Assembly: GCA_001897035.1 (NCBI GenBank)
Contig: MKRS01000593.1
Coordinates: forward strand, 1-6,326
DNA: 6,326 nucleotides
Reading direction: 5' to 3'
Origin: Bacteroidales bacterium 45-6
GTDB taxonomy: Bacteria > Bacteroidota > Bacteroidia > Bacteroidales > Dysgonomonadaceae
In this document: positions 1 through 6,326 of the stretch, piece after piece
Layout: the number at the start of each line of letters is the position of its first letter
How positions within the stretch are numbered: position 1 is the stretch's first letter
The notes under the pieces: model-generated
What the model saw: the letters and a program-made list of their open reading frames with translations, nothing else
The model's database searches: none
What the model was told of the DNA's origin: nothing
Position numbers and translations under genes: made by a program

Positions 1-97
1 CAAGGAGAAACTAAAAGGACTAAGTCCGGTTATGTTCCGAACTCAGTCCAATTAAATTTTTAAGTATTAATCCGTCCAACTTTTTGGGGGCAGATCA
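1..97 (-). mobile_element. Terminus of an IS3-family (IS150-like) insertion sequence, partial
   Basis: Read on the minus strand from base 97 leftwards, the sequence begins TGATCTGCCCCC, continues with an A-run and then GTTGGACGG. This resembles the terminal inverted repeats of the IS150 group of IS3 elements, which start with TG, have a C-rich block and then an AAAAGTTGGAC-like block. The element would end at base 97 and extend left out of the window. No transposase coding sequence is visible in these 97 bases, so it cannot be told whether the element is intact or a solo remnant. The short direct repeat made on insertion would start at base 98 (AAT...), but the partner copy is not in the window. 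The family assignment rests on motif memory only. Confidence 0.55.
17..49 (-). terminator. Strong hairpin just inside the IS end; candidate terminator or insulator
   Basis: Arms 17-29 and 37-49 form a 13-bp stem with a 7-base loop (30-36). As minus-strand RNA all 13 positions pair, two of them as G-U wobbles; as plus-strand RNA those two positions are A-C mismatches. The structure is therefore biased to minus-strand transcripts, the direction of read-through from mltG into the IS. After the second arm the minus strand reads TTTTAGTTT, a modest U-rich tail. Such hairpins near IS ends are known to shield the transposase gene from outside transcription. Here the hairpin may also end the mltG transcript. 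Both roles are inferred. Confidence 0.5.
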
Positions 98-138
98 AAT
101 TTTCCAGCAGCCCGCTTTCGTATGACTTATGCCGACTT

Positions 139-1179
139 TCACTTCATGATATTTCGCTCATTCAACGCCTTCTGGTACTTCTGGGCATTCATCCGATGCT
201 CCGAAAAGGAAGTTGCGAAATTGTGTCTGCCCGAGAAATCATCTTTGGCGCACATATATATATAGTCGTGGTGTGTGTAGTTGAGCACACCATCTATGGC
301 TTTCGGCGATGGAATCCGGATCGGGCCGGGAGGCAATCCCGGATGAATGTAGGTGTTGTATGGCGAATTCACTTTGAGGTGTTCGAGCAAGATGCGGCGC
401 AAGGTGAAATCGTTCACCGCAAACTTCACCGTGGGGTCGGCCTGCAATGGTTGGCCGCTGTGGAGACGGTTCAGGTAAAGTCCTGCCACCATCGGGTATT
501 CGTCTGCGAAATGACACTCTTCTTCCACGATGGAGGCCAATGTCATCGCTTCGGGCTTCGAAAGTTTGAGCTCCGCCAATTTGGCGATGCGGCTTTGGTT
601 CCAGAAATGGTCGTAGGCTTTTTCCATCTTTTTCAGGAAGGCATTTGGCTGGATGTTCCAATACATTTCGTAAGTGTCGGGGATGAAGAGGCAGATCACT
701 GTGTTTGTGTCCAAGCCCGATTCGTAATATGTAGCTGTGTCGCTGAGCAAGTCGTCCAATCCTTTCGTGCCGAACATGAATTGAGGGCCGATTTTGTTGA
801 TTAGTTCCTTTTTAGTTCGTATGTTGTTGAAAGTCAGTTTTACTGGAGTTTGCGAACCGTTCCGAAGCCTCCTGAACACGGTCAGGATGCCGTCGTTAGG
901 GTGAACAACATAGCGTCCGGGCTTCATCTTCCTATGATATCCAAGGCTTGAAGAGAGCGACTTGAACAGCCACAACCCGTTGATGTGGGTGCTGTCGTCC
1001 AAGTCTTTGATTAGCTGCTGGTAGTCTTTTTTGTCGTCGATATACAAGTAGGTTGTCTTCTCAATGTTGAATCCTCCGAAGAAAAGGCTCTTAGCTATAA
1101 AAAAAGCCACCAAGGCCAATCCGAGAATCCCCAATAGTGCTGCCCGCACCCATTTTTTGTTATTACTGTTTGTTCCCAT
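139..1179 (-). CDS. mltG: Endolytic murein transglycosylase MltG (YceG-like)
   Basis: This 346-residue protein matches the MltG/YceG family, membrane-anchored lytic transglycosylases that cut nascent glycan strands within the chain and so set peptidoglycan strand length. Residues 1-10 are polar and basic, and one membrane helix spans about 12-34 (RAALLGILGLALVAFFIAK), giving a cytoplasmic N-terminus and a periplasmic body. The N-terminal half contains a LysM-like region with MKPGRYVV at 85-92. The catalytic domain follows, with ASIVEEE at 215-221, where E219 aligns with the catalytic glutamate of E. coli MltG. LQADPTVKFA (245-254), HPGLPPGPI (279-287) and the closing SGRHNFATSFSEH (316-328) are all family hallmarks. 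Length is typical. The ATG at 1179 is chosen because the membrane helix follows at once. No other gene shares its strand nearby, so it seems monocistronic. The function is secure; the gene is intact. Confidence 0.95.
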   Translation of the reverse strand: MGTNSNNKKWVRAALLGILGLALVAFFIAKSLFFGGFNIEKTTYLYIDDKKDYQQLIKDLDDSTHINGLWLFKSLSSSLGYHRKMKPGRYVVHPNDGILTVFRRLRNGSQTPVKLTFNNIRTKKELINKIGPQFMFGTKGLDDLLSDTATYYESGLDTNTVICLFIPDTYEMYWNIQPNAFLKKMEKAYDHFWNQSRIAKLAELKLSKPEAMTLASIVEEECHFADEYPMVAGLYLNRLHSGQPLQADPTVKFAVNDFTLRRILLEHLKVNSPYNTYIHPGLPPGPIRIPSPKAIDGVLNYTHHDYIYMCAKDDFSGRHNFATSFSEHRMNAQKYQKALNERNIMK

Positions 1180-1198
1180 TGTTGTTTCTAATTGGGTG

Positions 1199-1206
1199 CA
1201 AAAGTA
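1199..1206 (-). promoter_or_regulatory. Candidate -7 promoter element for mltG
   Basis: The minus strand reads TACTTTTG here, a match to the Bacteroidota -7 consensus TAnnTTTG. It lies 19 bases before the mltG ATG, which would give a leader of only about a dozen bases with no Shine-Dalgarno sequence. No good TTG-type -33 element is found at the expected 19-21 base spacing; the nearest TTG (1219-1221) is only 12 bases away. The call rests on the -7 element and position alone. Confidence 0.4.
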
Positions 1207-1238
1207 TTATTTTTATTCCAAAATATGCCCTCCGTTTC

Positions 1239-1268
1239 TTGTTAAATCAAAAGAAAGATTTATCTTTG
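1239..1268 (+). promoter_or_regulatory. Bacteroidota-type promoter for tRNA-Ser
   Basis: TTG at 1239-1241 and TATCTTTG at 1261-1268 match the -33 and -7 elements used by the primary sigma factor of Bacteroidota, separated by 19 bases. Transcription would start near 1273-1276, about 20 bases before the mature tRNA. The promoter is divergent from that of mltG, and the two -7 elements are 54 bases apart. Confidence 0.7.
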
Positions 1269-1272
1269 CACC

Positions 1273-1289
1273 GCAGTTCCAAAAACTGC
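1273..1289 (+). other. Hairpin in the 5' leader of the tRNA-Ser precursor
   Basis: GCAGTT (1273-1278) and AACTGC (1284-1289) form a perfect 6-bp stem with loop CCAAA. It begins about where transcription should start and ends six bases before the mature tRNA 5' end, so most of the predicted leader is this hairpin. A role in leader stability or RNase P processing is possible but is inference only. Confidence 0.45.
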
Positions 1290-1295
1290 CAGTCA

Positions 1296-1382
1296 GGAAG
1301 TGTGGGTGAGTGGCTGAAACCACCAGTTTGCTAAACTGACGTACGGGCAACCGTACCACGAGTTCGAATCTCGTCGCTTCCG
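1296..1382 (+). tRNA. tRNA-Ser (anticodon GCU)
   Basis: An 87-base class II tRNA that reads the serine codons AGC and AGU. The acceptor stem pairs GGAAGTG (1296-1302) with CGCTTCC (1375-1381), with one G-U pair, and the discriminator base is G1382. The D-loop carries the serine-like GAGTGGCTGAAA. The anticodon loop is TTGCTAA with anticodon GCT at 1330-1332; its stem has four Watson-Crick pairs and a C-A mismatch at pair 27-43. A long variable arm (GTACGG, GCAA loop, CCGTAC) marks it as a serine tRNA. The T arm is ACGAG, TTCGAAT, CTCGT (1358-1374). CCA is not encoded (CGA follows), so it must be added after transcription. Confidence 0.97.
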
Positions 1383-1392
1383 CGAATATCTG

Positions 1393-1428
1393 AAAAAATC
1401 CCGAAGTCAATTGATTTTGGGATTTTTT
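1393..1428 (+). terminator. Intrinsic terminator of the tRNA-Ser gene
   Basis: Arms starting AAAAAATCCC (1393-1402) and ending GGGATTTTTT (1419-1428) continue inwards to the TCAATTGA centre, giving a nearly uninterrupted inverted repeat with a small loop. Two inner pairs (1403/1418 and 1406/1415) are G-U in plus-strand RNA but C-A mismatches in minus-strand RNA, so it favours plus-strand transcripts. The T-run follows the GC core on the plus strand. It lies 10 bases after the tRNA. Confidence 0.85.
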
Positions 1429-1526
1429 GTTTGTAAATTTATAGGCTTTAAGAAAACAAGCCCTAAGATATTCTATGAATTGCAAAAAGATAAGATGTTC
1501 GGGCACAATAGAATGTTAAAGTAAGA

Positions 1527-1559
1527 AGGGCTGTTTGCTATCACATAATATTCAGCCTT
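1527..1559 (+). repeat. Imperfect inverted repeat upstream of the calcium ATPase
   Basis: AGGGCTG (1527-1533) can pair with CAGCCTT (1553-1559), a 7-bp stem with one G-U pair and a 19-base loop. It lies in the otherwise featureless stretch 1429-1600 between the tRNA terminator and the ATPase start. It may sit in the ATPase promoter or leader, or be chance. I see no firm promoter here; TTTG at 1534-1537 followed 21 bases later by TACGTGCC (1559-1566) is a poor match. Confidence 0.2.
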
Positions 1560-1600
1560 ACGTGCCTCAGTCCAGAAGTAATTATTCATTGAAATAAATT

Positions 1601-4339
1601 ATGGAACCCAAACGACACTTTTCCGGATTATCCGACCAACAGGTTATTGAAAGCCGCAGTGCTTATGGCCAGAATATACTTACCCCGCCTACGAAAGATC
1701 CCCTATGGAAGCAATTCCTGGAGAAGTTCAAAGACCCCATCATATTCATCCTGCTTGTGGCTTTGTTGGCCTCTTTTGGGGTTTCGTGCTACCATTTCTG
1801 GGCGGAAGGTTCGGGCTACACTGTCTTCCTTGAGCCTGTCGGCATTTTGCTTGCCGTTGCTTTGGCTACTGTTGTCGGATTTCTCTTTGAATTGAATGCG
1901 AATAAGAAATTCGAAATGCTCAACCAAGTGACCGACGACACGGCGGTGAAAGTGATTCGGAACGGTCATGTGTGCGAGATTCCTAAACGGGAGGTGGTGG
2001 TAGGCGACATTGTCCTGATAAATTCAGGGGAAGAAGTCCCGGCCGATGGACAACTGATCGAAGCCATTTCTCTTCAGGTGAACGAGTCAACGCTCACGGG
2101 GGAACCGGTTATAAAGAAAACTACCAACGAGGCTGAATTCGACAGCGAGGCCACCTATCCGTCCGATTCGGTTTATAAAGGGACTACCGTCGTGGACGGG
2201 CATGGCATCTACGAGGTGACGGCGGTGGGAGATGCCTCCGAGTACGGAAAAGTGTACGAAGGCTCGCAGTTGGACACCAATGTGGAAACTCCCTTGAAAA
2301 TGCAGCTCGACAGGCTTGCCCGCTTGATAACCAAAGTGGGGTATAGCATCGCTGGCTTCATTGTCGTCACCCGGCTGGTTTATTTTTTCATGGGTAACAA
2401 TTCTTTCGATTGGGTGGATGCCGGAGGTTTCATCTTGAACACCATTATGATAGCAGTAACGGTGATCGTGGTGGCTGTGCCGGAAGGTTTGCCAATGAGC
2501 GTGACCTTGAGCCTGGCCTTGAGCATGAGGCGGATGCTTTCCACGAACAACCTTGTCCGCCAAATGCACGCCACCGAAACGATGGGTGCCGCCACGGTGA
2601 TCTGCACCGACAAGACAGGCACACTCACCCAAAACCAGATGAAGGTGTATCGGTCGGACTTTTATGCCTTGGCCGGTCAAACCTTATCCGATAATAAGAT
2701 CAGCAAGATCGTTAGCGAAGGAATTGCCGCCAACTCGACGGCATTTCTCGATTTTTCAGACCGGTCTAAAATTAAAACGATCGGTAACCCCACCGAATCC
2801 GCACTTCTCTTGTGGCTGGATGGTCAAAACGTCAATTACCTCGATCTTCGTGAAAATTCTCCGGTTGTGGAGCAGCTGACCTTTTCCACAGAAAGAAAGT
2901 ACATGGCGACCGTGGTGGAGTCGGGCTGCTTGAATAAAAAGATTCTCTATGTAAAAGGTGCACCCGAAATAGTCTTTCAACTTTCCAAAAGGGTGGAAAC
3001 TGAAAGCGGTTTCGAGCCTATATCGGAATACCAACCGCTCATTGATCGGAAGCTTGCCGAATATCAGGATCAGGCGATGCGCACCCTCGGATTTGCTTAT
3101 CAGATTTTGGAAAACGATGAGAAAGTGATTGCCGAAGGTAAGTTGGTGGATGCCGATCTCACTTTTGTTGGCATTGTGGCTATTTCCGACCCTATTCGTA
3201 TGGATGTGCCAGATGCCGTAAAATCGTGCATGAGTGCAGGAATAGATGTGAAAATAGTGACCGGAGACACGCCAGGCACTGCCCGCGAAATCGGGCGTCA
3301 GATCGGTTTGTGGACGGAGTCGGACACAAGTTGGAATGAAATAACGGGATCGGAATTTGCCTCCTTATCCGACAAGGAATTGCTGAACCGGGTTCTCGAT
3401 TTGAAGATTATTTCCCGCGCCCGCCCTATGGACAAGAAACGTTTGGTGGAACTGTTGCAGCAAAAGGGACAGGTGGTGGCCGTCACAGGCGACGGCACCA
3501 ACGATGCCCCCGCCCTGAATGCCGCCCAAGTGGGGCTTTCGATGGGCGACGGCACGCAGGTGGCCAAGGAGGCGAGCGCGATCACCATCCTTGACAATTC
3601 GTTTGAGAGCATCACGCGCGCCGTCATGTGGGGGCGGTCGCTCTACCGAAACATACAGCGGTTTATCGTCTTCCAAATGACGATAAATGTGGCTGCATGC
3701 CTGATTGTTTTGCTCGGCTCGTTTTTGGGGACGGAATCGCCGCTCACAGTCACCCAGATGCTTTGGGTGAACCTCATCATGGACACATTTGCTGCCCTTG
3801 CCTTGGCCTCCTTGCCTCCTAACGACAGGGTGATGAGCGAAAAACCCCGCAACAATGCCGACAACATTATCTCCCGGCCGATGGGTAGAACCATTCTGGG
3901 GGTGGGACTGTTCTTTGTGTTTTTGTTGTTCGGGTTGGTGCAGTACTTCAAGCACGTAGAGGTGCTGTCGCTGGCCGACTTTTCTCTTTCGGCATTCTTC
4001 TCCAACTATTTTAACTTCACGTATGTTGAGAACGGGCTTTCTCCCTACGAATTGGCCCTGTTTTTCACCATTTTTGTCCTGCTCCAGTTTTGGAACATGT
4101 TCAATGCGAAGGCCTTCGGCACGGGCAAGAGCGCGTTTCGCGGATTCCAGAGTCTCGCTTCCAAGGGCTTCGGGCTGATCGCCTTGGTGATCTTGGCCGG
4201 ACAGGTTGTCATCGTTCAATTTGGCGGAGTGATGTTCAGCGTAGTCCCCATTTCGTTTTCCGACTGGGTTATCATCATTGTCTCTACCTCCATCGTCCTT
4301 TGGGCGGGAGAACTGCTGAGGTTGGTGACAAAGAAATAG
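1601..4339 (+). CDS. Calcium-transporting P-type ATPase, PMCA type (P2B)
   Basis: A complete 912-residue inner-membrane pump that should couple ATP hydrolysis to Ca2+ export from the cytoplasm. The N-terminus (SGLSDQQVIESRSAYGQN) is a cation-ATPase N domain. Membrane helices lie near 46-64, 79-98, 246-264, 277-308, 688-710, 718-737, 764-783, 818-836, 858-878 and 889-908, the usual ten. The actuator loop has TGEP at 166-169. DKTGTLTQNQ (337-346) carries the phosphorylated D337, KGAPE (452-456) the nucleotide-site lysine, and TGD (554-556) and TGDGTNDAPAL (629-639) the hinge. Ion-binding residues fit a single-site PMCA pump: E295 in PEGLP of helix 4, and N724 and D728 in the LWVNLIMDT stretch of helix 6. 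Unlike animal PMCA it stops after helix 10 (LLRLVTKK), with no calmodulin-binding tail. The ATG at 1601 has an AT-rich leader and no Shine-Dalgarno sequence. It seems to be a single-gene unit. Calcium specificity is inferred from subfamily motifs. Confidence 0.93.
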   Translation: MEPKRHFSGLSDQQVIESRSAYGQNILTPPTKDPLWKQFLEKFKDPIIFILLVALLASFGVSCYHFWAEGSGYTVFLEPVGILLAVALATVVGFLFELNANKKFEMLNQVTDDTAVKVIRNGHVCEIPKREVVVGDIVLINSGEEVPADGQLIEAISLQVNESTLTGEPVIKKTTNEAEFDSEATYPSDSVYKGTTVVDGHGIYEVTAVGDASEYGKVYEGSQLDTNVETPLKMQLDRLARLITKVGYSIAGFIVVTRLVYFFMGNNSFDWVDAGGFILNTIMIAVTVIVVAVPEGLPMSVTLSLALSMRRMLSTNNLVRQMHATETMGAATVICTDKTGTLTQNQMKVYRSDFYALAGQTLSDNKISKIVSEGIAANSTAFLDFSDRSKIKTIGNPTESALLLWLDGQNVNYLDLRENSPVVEQLTFSTERKYMATVVESGCLNKKILYVKGAPEIVFQLSKRVETESGFEPISEYQPLIDRKLAEYQDQAMRTLGFAYQILENDEKVIAEGKLVDADLTFVGIVAISDPIRMDVPDAVKSCMSAGIDVKIVTGDTPGTAREIGRQIGLWTESDTSWNEITGSEFASLSDKELLNRVLDLKIISRARPMDKKRLVELLQQKGQVVAVTGDGTNDAPALNAAQVGLSMGDGTQVAKEASAITILDNSFESITRAVMWGRSLYRNIQRFIVFQMTINVAACLIVLLGSFLGTESPLTVTQMLWVNLIMDTFAALALASLPPNDRVMSEKPRNNADNIISRPMGRTILGVGLFFVFLLFGLVQYFKHVEVLSLADFSLSAFFSNYFNFTYVENGLSPYELALFFTIFVLLQFWNMFNAKAFGTGKSAFRGFQSLASKGFGLIALVILAGQVVIVQFGGVMFSVVPISFSDWVIIIVSTSIVLWAGELLRLVTKK

Positions 4340-4359
4340 CGAGCATTATGTACGGTATT

Positions 4360-5445
4360 TTAGTTCGTTTGTTGTCGTCCTCTTCCTGTCGCAATCCCGG
4401 ATAGTTCCTTCTGCCTCCGCATCTGTTTGACAATCTCTTTTGCGATAATGGTCACTGCCCTCGAATTCCAATGAGTGTCGTCTAAGTGGTACAGCAAGCT
4501 GCTATCGGTTTTCCGATAGTCGTTATAGACTTTAAGGCAGTTGATGGACGGAATGCCTCGGACGCTTAACAGCGAGTCTAATTGAAGCAGGTAGTCGGAT
4601 TGTCTAACAATTGGCACCAGCTCGTGGTACACAGTTTCTTTGTCGGGAATGGGCAAGAACAAAAATTTCACTCCGAGCGAATCGCAGTACTGCTTGTAGG
4701 AAATCAGTGCAGCAGTAGTGCTTGCCAGGTCATCTTTCTTATGTCTTTGCTTTGCACCTTGCAAAAAATACATGTTCGAATGATTGGTGCTTCTAATGCC
4801 ATTGCCTCCTTGGCGCAAGGCCCTGGCTTTGATCCAATTCAGTAACGTGCTTTTGGCTATTTTATCCATGCACACTTCAAGGGCGTTGCTTGAAATAAAG
4901 TCTTTCATTTTCTCCGGCTTGGAATTAGCGGAATGGTGTTGTTGGATATTTTCCGGAACATTGCGCTCTACGATTGAAAAAACAAGTAGCTTGGGTTTGC
5001 CAAGTTTGCCTGTTTGAAGCAAATTGTCGAACTCTGACATTGAACTCGGTGCGATGTTGTACACCTTTGTATCGCCGCTAAGGGCTATTAGTTGATTGCA
5101 AAGTGTGTTGGCTTGCGTCAATCCTGTTCCGGCCACGAATGAGTCTCCAATAATCAGAATGTCGGGATTCTTTATGTATTTGTTGTTCCGGAATCCTAAC
5201 TCATCTGTTTGCCATTGTTCCTGCTTCATGACGGCGTTTTCCGTGTGATGGCACAGGTCGCCCACCGAGTTCATGCTGACAAAGGAATTGGGATAAAAAG
5301 GAGAATCCGTTTGTGCTTTTGAATACCTCAAGCCCTCCCAAGGCCTGTAGGCCAGTGTGTCGATGGGGAGGAATAGGCTGCAAAGGATTATTCCGATTGT
5401 TGGGATCAGGAAGAAAAGCGATATTTTAATCAGGAAATGCTTCAT
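4360..5445 (-). CDS. Membrane-anchored SGNH-hydrolase-like protein, partner of the MBOAT acyltransferase
   Basis: A 361-residue protein with a short basic N-terminus and one hydrophobic segment (about 5-27), a signal anchor or uncleaved signal peptide that places the rest in the periplasm. Around 81-90 it has DELGFRNNKY, then PDILIIGDSFVAG, with GDSF at 100-103 giving nucleophile S102. Near the C-terminus is LDDTHWN (321-327), giving D323 and H325. Together they form a plausible Ser-Asp-His triad of the SGNH/GDSL fold seen in AlgX, AlgJ and PatB-like acetyltransferases and esterases. The middle (about 160-250) is not recognised. ATG 5445 is preferred over the more upstream in-frame start at 5601, because it begins the signal segment and lies 8 bases after the MBOAT stop; the longer form would overlap that gene. 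By context it probably transfers or removes acyl groups on an exported glycan; substrate unknown. The gene ends 20 bases from the convergent ATPase gene. Confidence 0.8.
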   Translation of the reverse strand: MKHFLIKISLFFLIPTIGIILCSLFLPIDTLAYRPWEGLRYSKAQTDSPFYPNSFVSMNSVGDLCHHTENAVMKQEQWQTDELGFRNNKYIKNPDILIIGDSFVAGTGLTQANTLCNQLIALSGDTKVYNIAPSSMSEFDNLLQTGKLGKPKLLVFSIVERNVPENIQQHHSANSKPEKMKDFISSNALEVCMDKIAKSTLLNWIKARALRQGGNGIRSTNHSNMYFLQGAKQRHKKDDLASTTAALISYKQYCDSLGVKFLFLPIPDKETVYHELVPIVRQSDYLLQLDSLLSVRGIPSINCLKVYNDYRKTDSSLLYHLDDTHWNSRAVTIIAKEIVKQMRRQKELSGIATGRGRQQTN

Positions 5446-5453
5446 GACACGGG

Positions 5454-6326
5454 TTAAAACTGAAAATAAATGAATTGTTGTTTCGAGCCAGAGAAAATAT
5501 AAATTGCCAAAACGATGGCATAGAACATCACCCATCTGAGAGGGCGGCTCCACATTGTTCCCAAACGGGCGATTGCATACTGTTGCTCCCGGCCCCACCA
5601 CTCAACCGCCATAAACACAGCAAGCAAAACGATTAGGATGAATTTGTCTTTGATCGGGAAATAAGGAACAGTAAACAGTGAGCCGGAAAATATCTTGGAA
5701 ATATAATGCGTTGCGTGGCTTATATTCTCCGCTCTAAAGAAAATCCAGGCAAACACGGTTAAGCTAAAAGTGATGACAATCGAAAAAAACTCCTTTAAGC
5801 TGGGCAGTCGGTTTCCTTTTGCGACGATGTCGAGGTTGTTCCTGTTGGTGTTGAAAATGATCGATGGCATGATGTATAAAGCGTTCAGGAATCCCCAGAC
5901 GATGAAAGTCCAATTGGCGCCGTGCCAAAAACCACTCACTAAAAATATAGCAAACGTATTTCTGACCTTCATCCAGGTGCCGCCGCGACTTCCTCCAAAT
6001 GGGATATAGAGGTAATCCCTGAACCAACTTGATAGCGAAATATGCCACCGCCTCCAGAATTCAGCGATGTCTCTCGAAAAGTAGGGAAAGGCAAAATTTC
6101 TCAGCAATTCGATGCCGAAGAGCCGGGCTGTTCCTAAGGCGATGTCGGAATAGCCCGAAAAATCCCCGTAGATCTGGAACGTGAAAAAGATAGCGCCTAA
6201 GACAAGGGTGCTTCCCGAATAATGACCTGAATTGTTGAAGATTTGGTTTGCGTATTCAGCGCATTGGTCTGCAATGACCACTTTCTTGAACAATCCCCAC
6301 AAAATCTGCCTTAAGCCATCTACGGC
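5454..6326 (-). CDS. MBOAT-family O-acyltransferase (AlgI/DltB/PatA-like), N-terminus outside window
   Basis: The 290 visible residues are the C-terminal part of a membrane-bound O-acyltransferase; the frame is open to the right edge, and family length (about 450-500) suggests 160-200 residues are missing. The fragment opens with GLRQILWGLFKKVVIAD (4-20), then QIYGDFSGYSDIALG (51-65), EFWRRWHISLSSWFRDYLYIPFGG (split: WRRWHIS at 91-97, DYLYIPFGG at 104-112) and SGFWHGANWTFIVWG (131-145). H135 in FWHGANW is the conserved catalytic histidine, and H95 is also conserved. Several hydrophobic helices follow, and the end IYFQF is typical. In AlgI, DltB and PatA this protein passes an acyl group from a cytoplasmic donor across the membrane to a periplasmic partner, which fits the SGNH gene 8 bases downstream. 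The glycan target cannot be told from the fragment. Confidence 0.93.
   Translation of the reverse strand, partial: AVDGLRQILWGLFKKVVIADQCAEYANQIFNNSGHYSGSTLVLGAIFFTFQIYGDFSGYSDIALGTARLFGIELLRNFAFPYFSRDIAEFWRRWHISLSSWFRDYLYIPFGGSRGGTWMKVRNTFAIFLVSGFWHGANWTFIVWGFLNALYIMPSIIFNTNRNNLDIVAKGNRLPSLKEFFSIVITFSLTVFAWIFFRAENISHATHYISKIFSGSLFTVPYFPIKDKFILIVLLAVFMAVEWWGREQQYAIARLGTMWSRPLRWVMFYAIVLAIYIFSGSKQQFIYFQF

Noticed and set aside
254..264. Alternating AT run (11 bases) within mltG, considered as a phase-variation tract
   Set aside because: It is short, encodes the ordinary Y-I-Y-M stretch of the protein, and the frame is intact on both sides; nothing suggests slippage control.
196..804. Plus-strand open frame of 202 residues opposite mltG
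   Set aside because: It overlaps the conserved catalytic domain of mltG, has a Cys/Val/His-rich composition, and shows no domain or initiation signal.
1213..1506. Minus-strand open frame of 97 residues across the tRNA gene
   Set aside because: Much of it is the antisense translation of the tRNA-Ser and its terminator, a well-known source of false small proteins.
3365..4219. Minus-strand open frame of 284 residues inside the ATPase gene
   Set aside because: It is antisense to a clearly real ATPase, is rich in His, Gln, Arg and Gly as shadows of GC-rich genes are, and has no recognisable domain.
5446..5601. Longer start for the SGNH gene at 5601 (extra 52 residues)
   Set aside because: It would overlap the MBOAT gene by nearly 150 bases and put a non-conserved stretch before an obvious signal segment; the start at 5445 fits better.
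5764..6048. Minus-strand open frame of 94 residues in another frame of the MBOAT gene
   Set aside because: It lies wholly inside the conserved MBOAT core and has no features of its own.
1..6326. CRISPR arrays, toxin-antitoxin pairs, phage or defence genes
   Set aside because: No evenly spaced repeats, no small gene pairs and no defence-type domains were seen on either strand.

Overview
The window looks like chromosome from a member of the Bacteroidota, probably Bacteroidales. Two intergenic sites match the Bacteroidota promoter -7 consensus (TAnnTTTG). The genes lack Shine-Dalgarno sequences and have AT-rich leaders. The protein families also fit this group. The species cannot be fixed from the sequence alone.

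Layout, left to right. Bases 1-97 look like the terminus of an IS3-family (IS150-like) insertion sequence whose body lies outside the window to the left; a strong hairpin sits just inside the end. Next, on the minus strand (139-1179), is mltG, the endolytic murein transglycosylase. Its promoter region faces a divergent promoter that drives a tRNA-Ser(GCU) gene (1296-1382), which has a short hairpin in its 5' leader and ends in a strong intrinsic terminator. A plus-strand gene (1601-4339) then encodes a complete 912-residue PMCA-type (P2B) calcium-transporting P-type ATPase.

From 4360 to the right edge lies a minus-strand operon converging on the ATPase gene. It holds an MBOAT-family O-acyltransferase (AlgI/DltB/PatA type, N-terminus cut off by the window edge) followed, after an 8-base gap, by a membrane-anchored SGNH-hydrolase-like protein. 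Paired MBOAT and SGNH proteins are the usual composition of machinery that moves acyl (commonly acetyl) groups across the membrane onto cell-wall or exported polysaccharides; the substrate here is unknown.

The units seem functionally independent: peptidoglycan synthesis control (MltG), translation (tRNA-Ser), calcium export (ATPase) and surface glycan O-acylation (MBOAT/SGNH). I found no clear new multi-gene system. The points most worth a second look are the IS end beside mltG, the strand-specific hairpins, and the AlgI-like/SGNH pair in which the SGNH motifs are in canonical rather than AlgX-like order.
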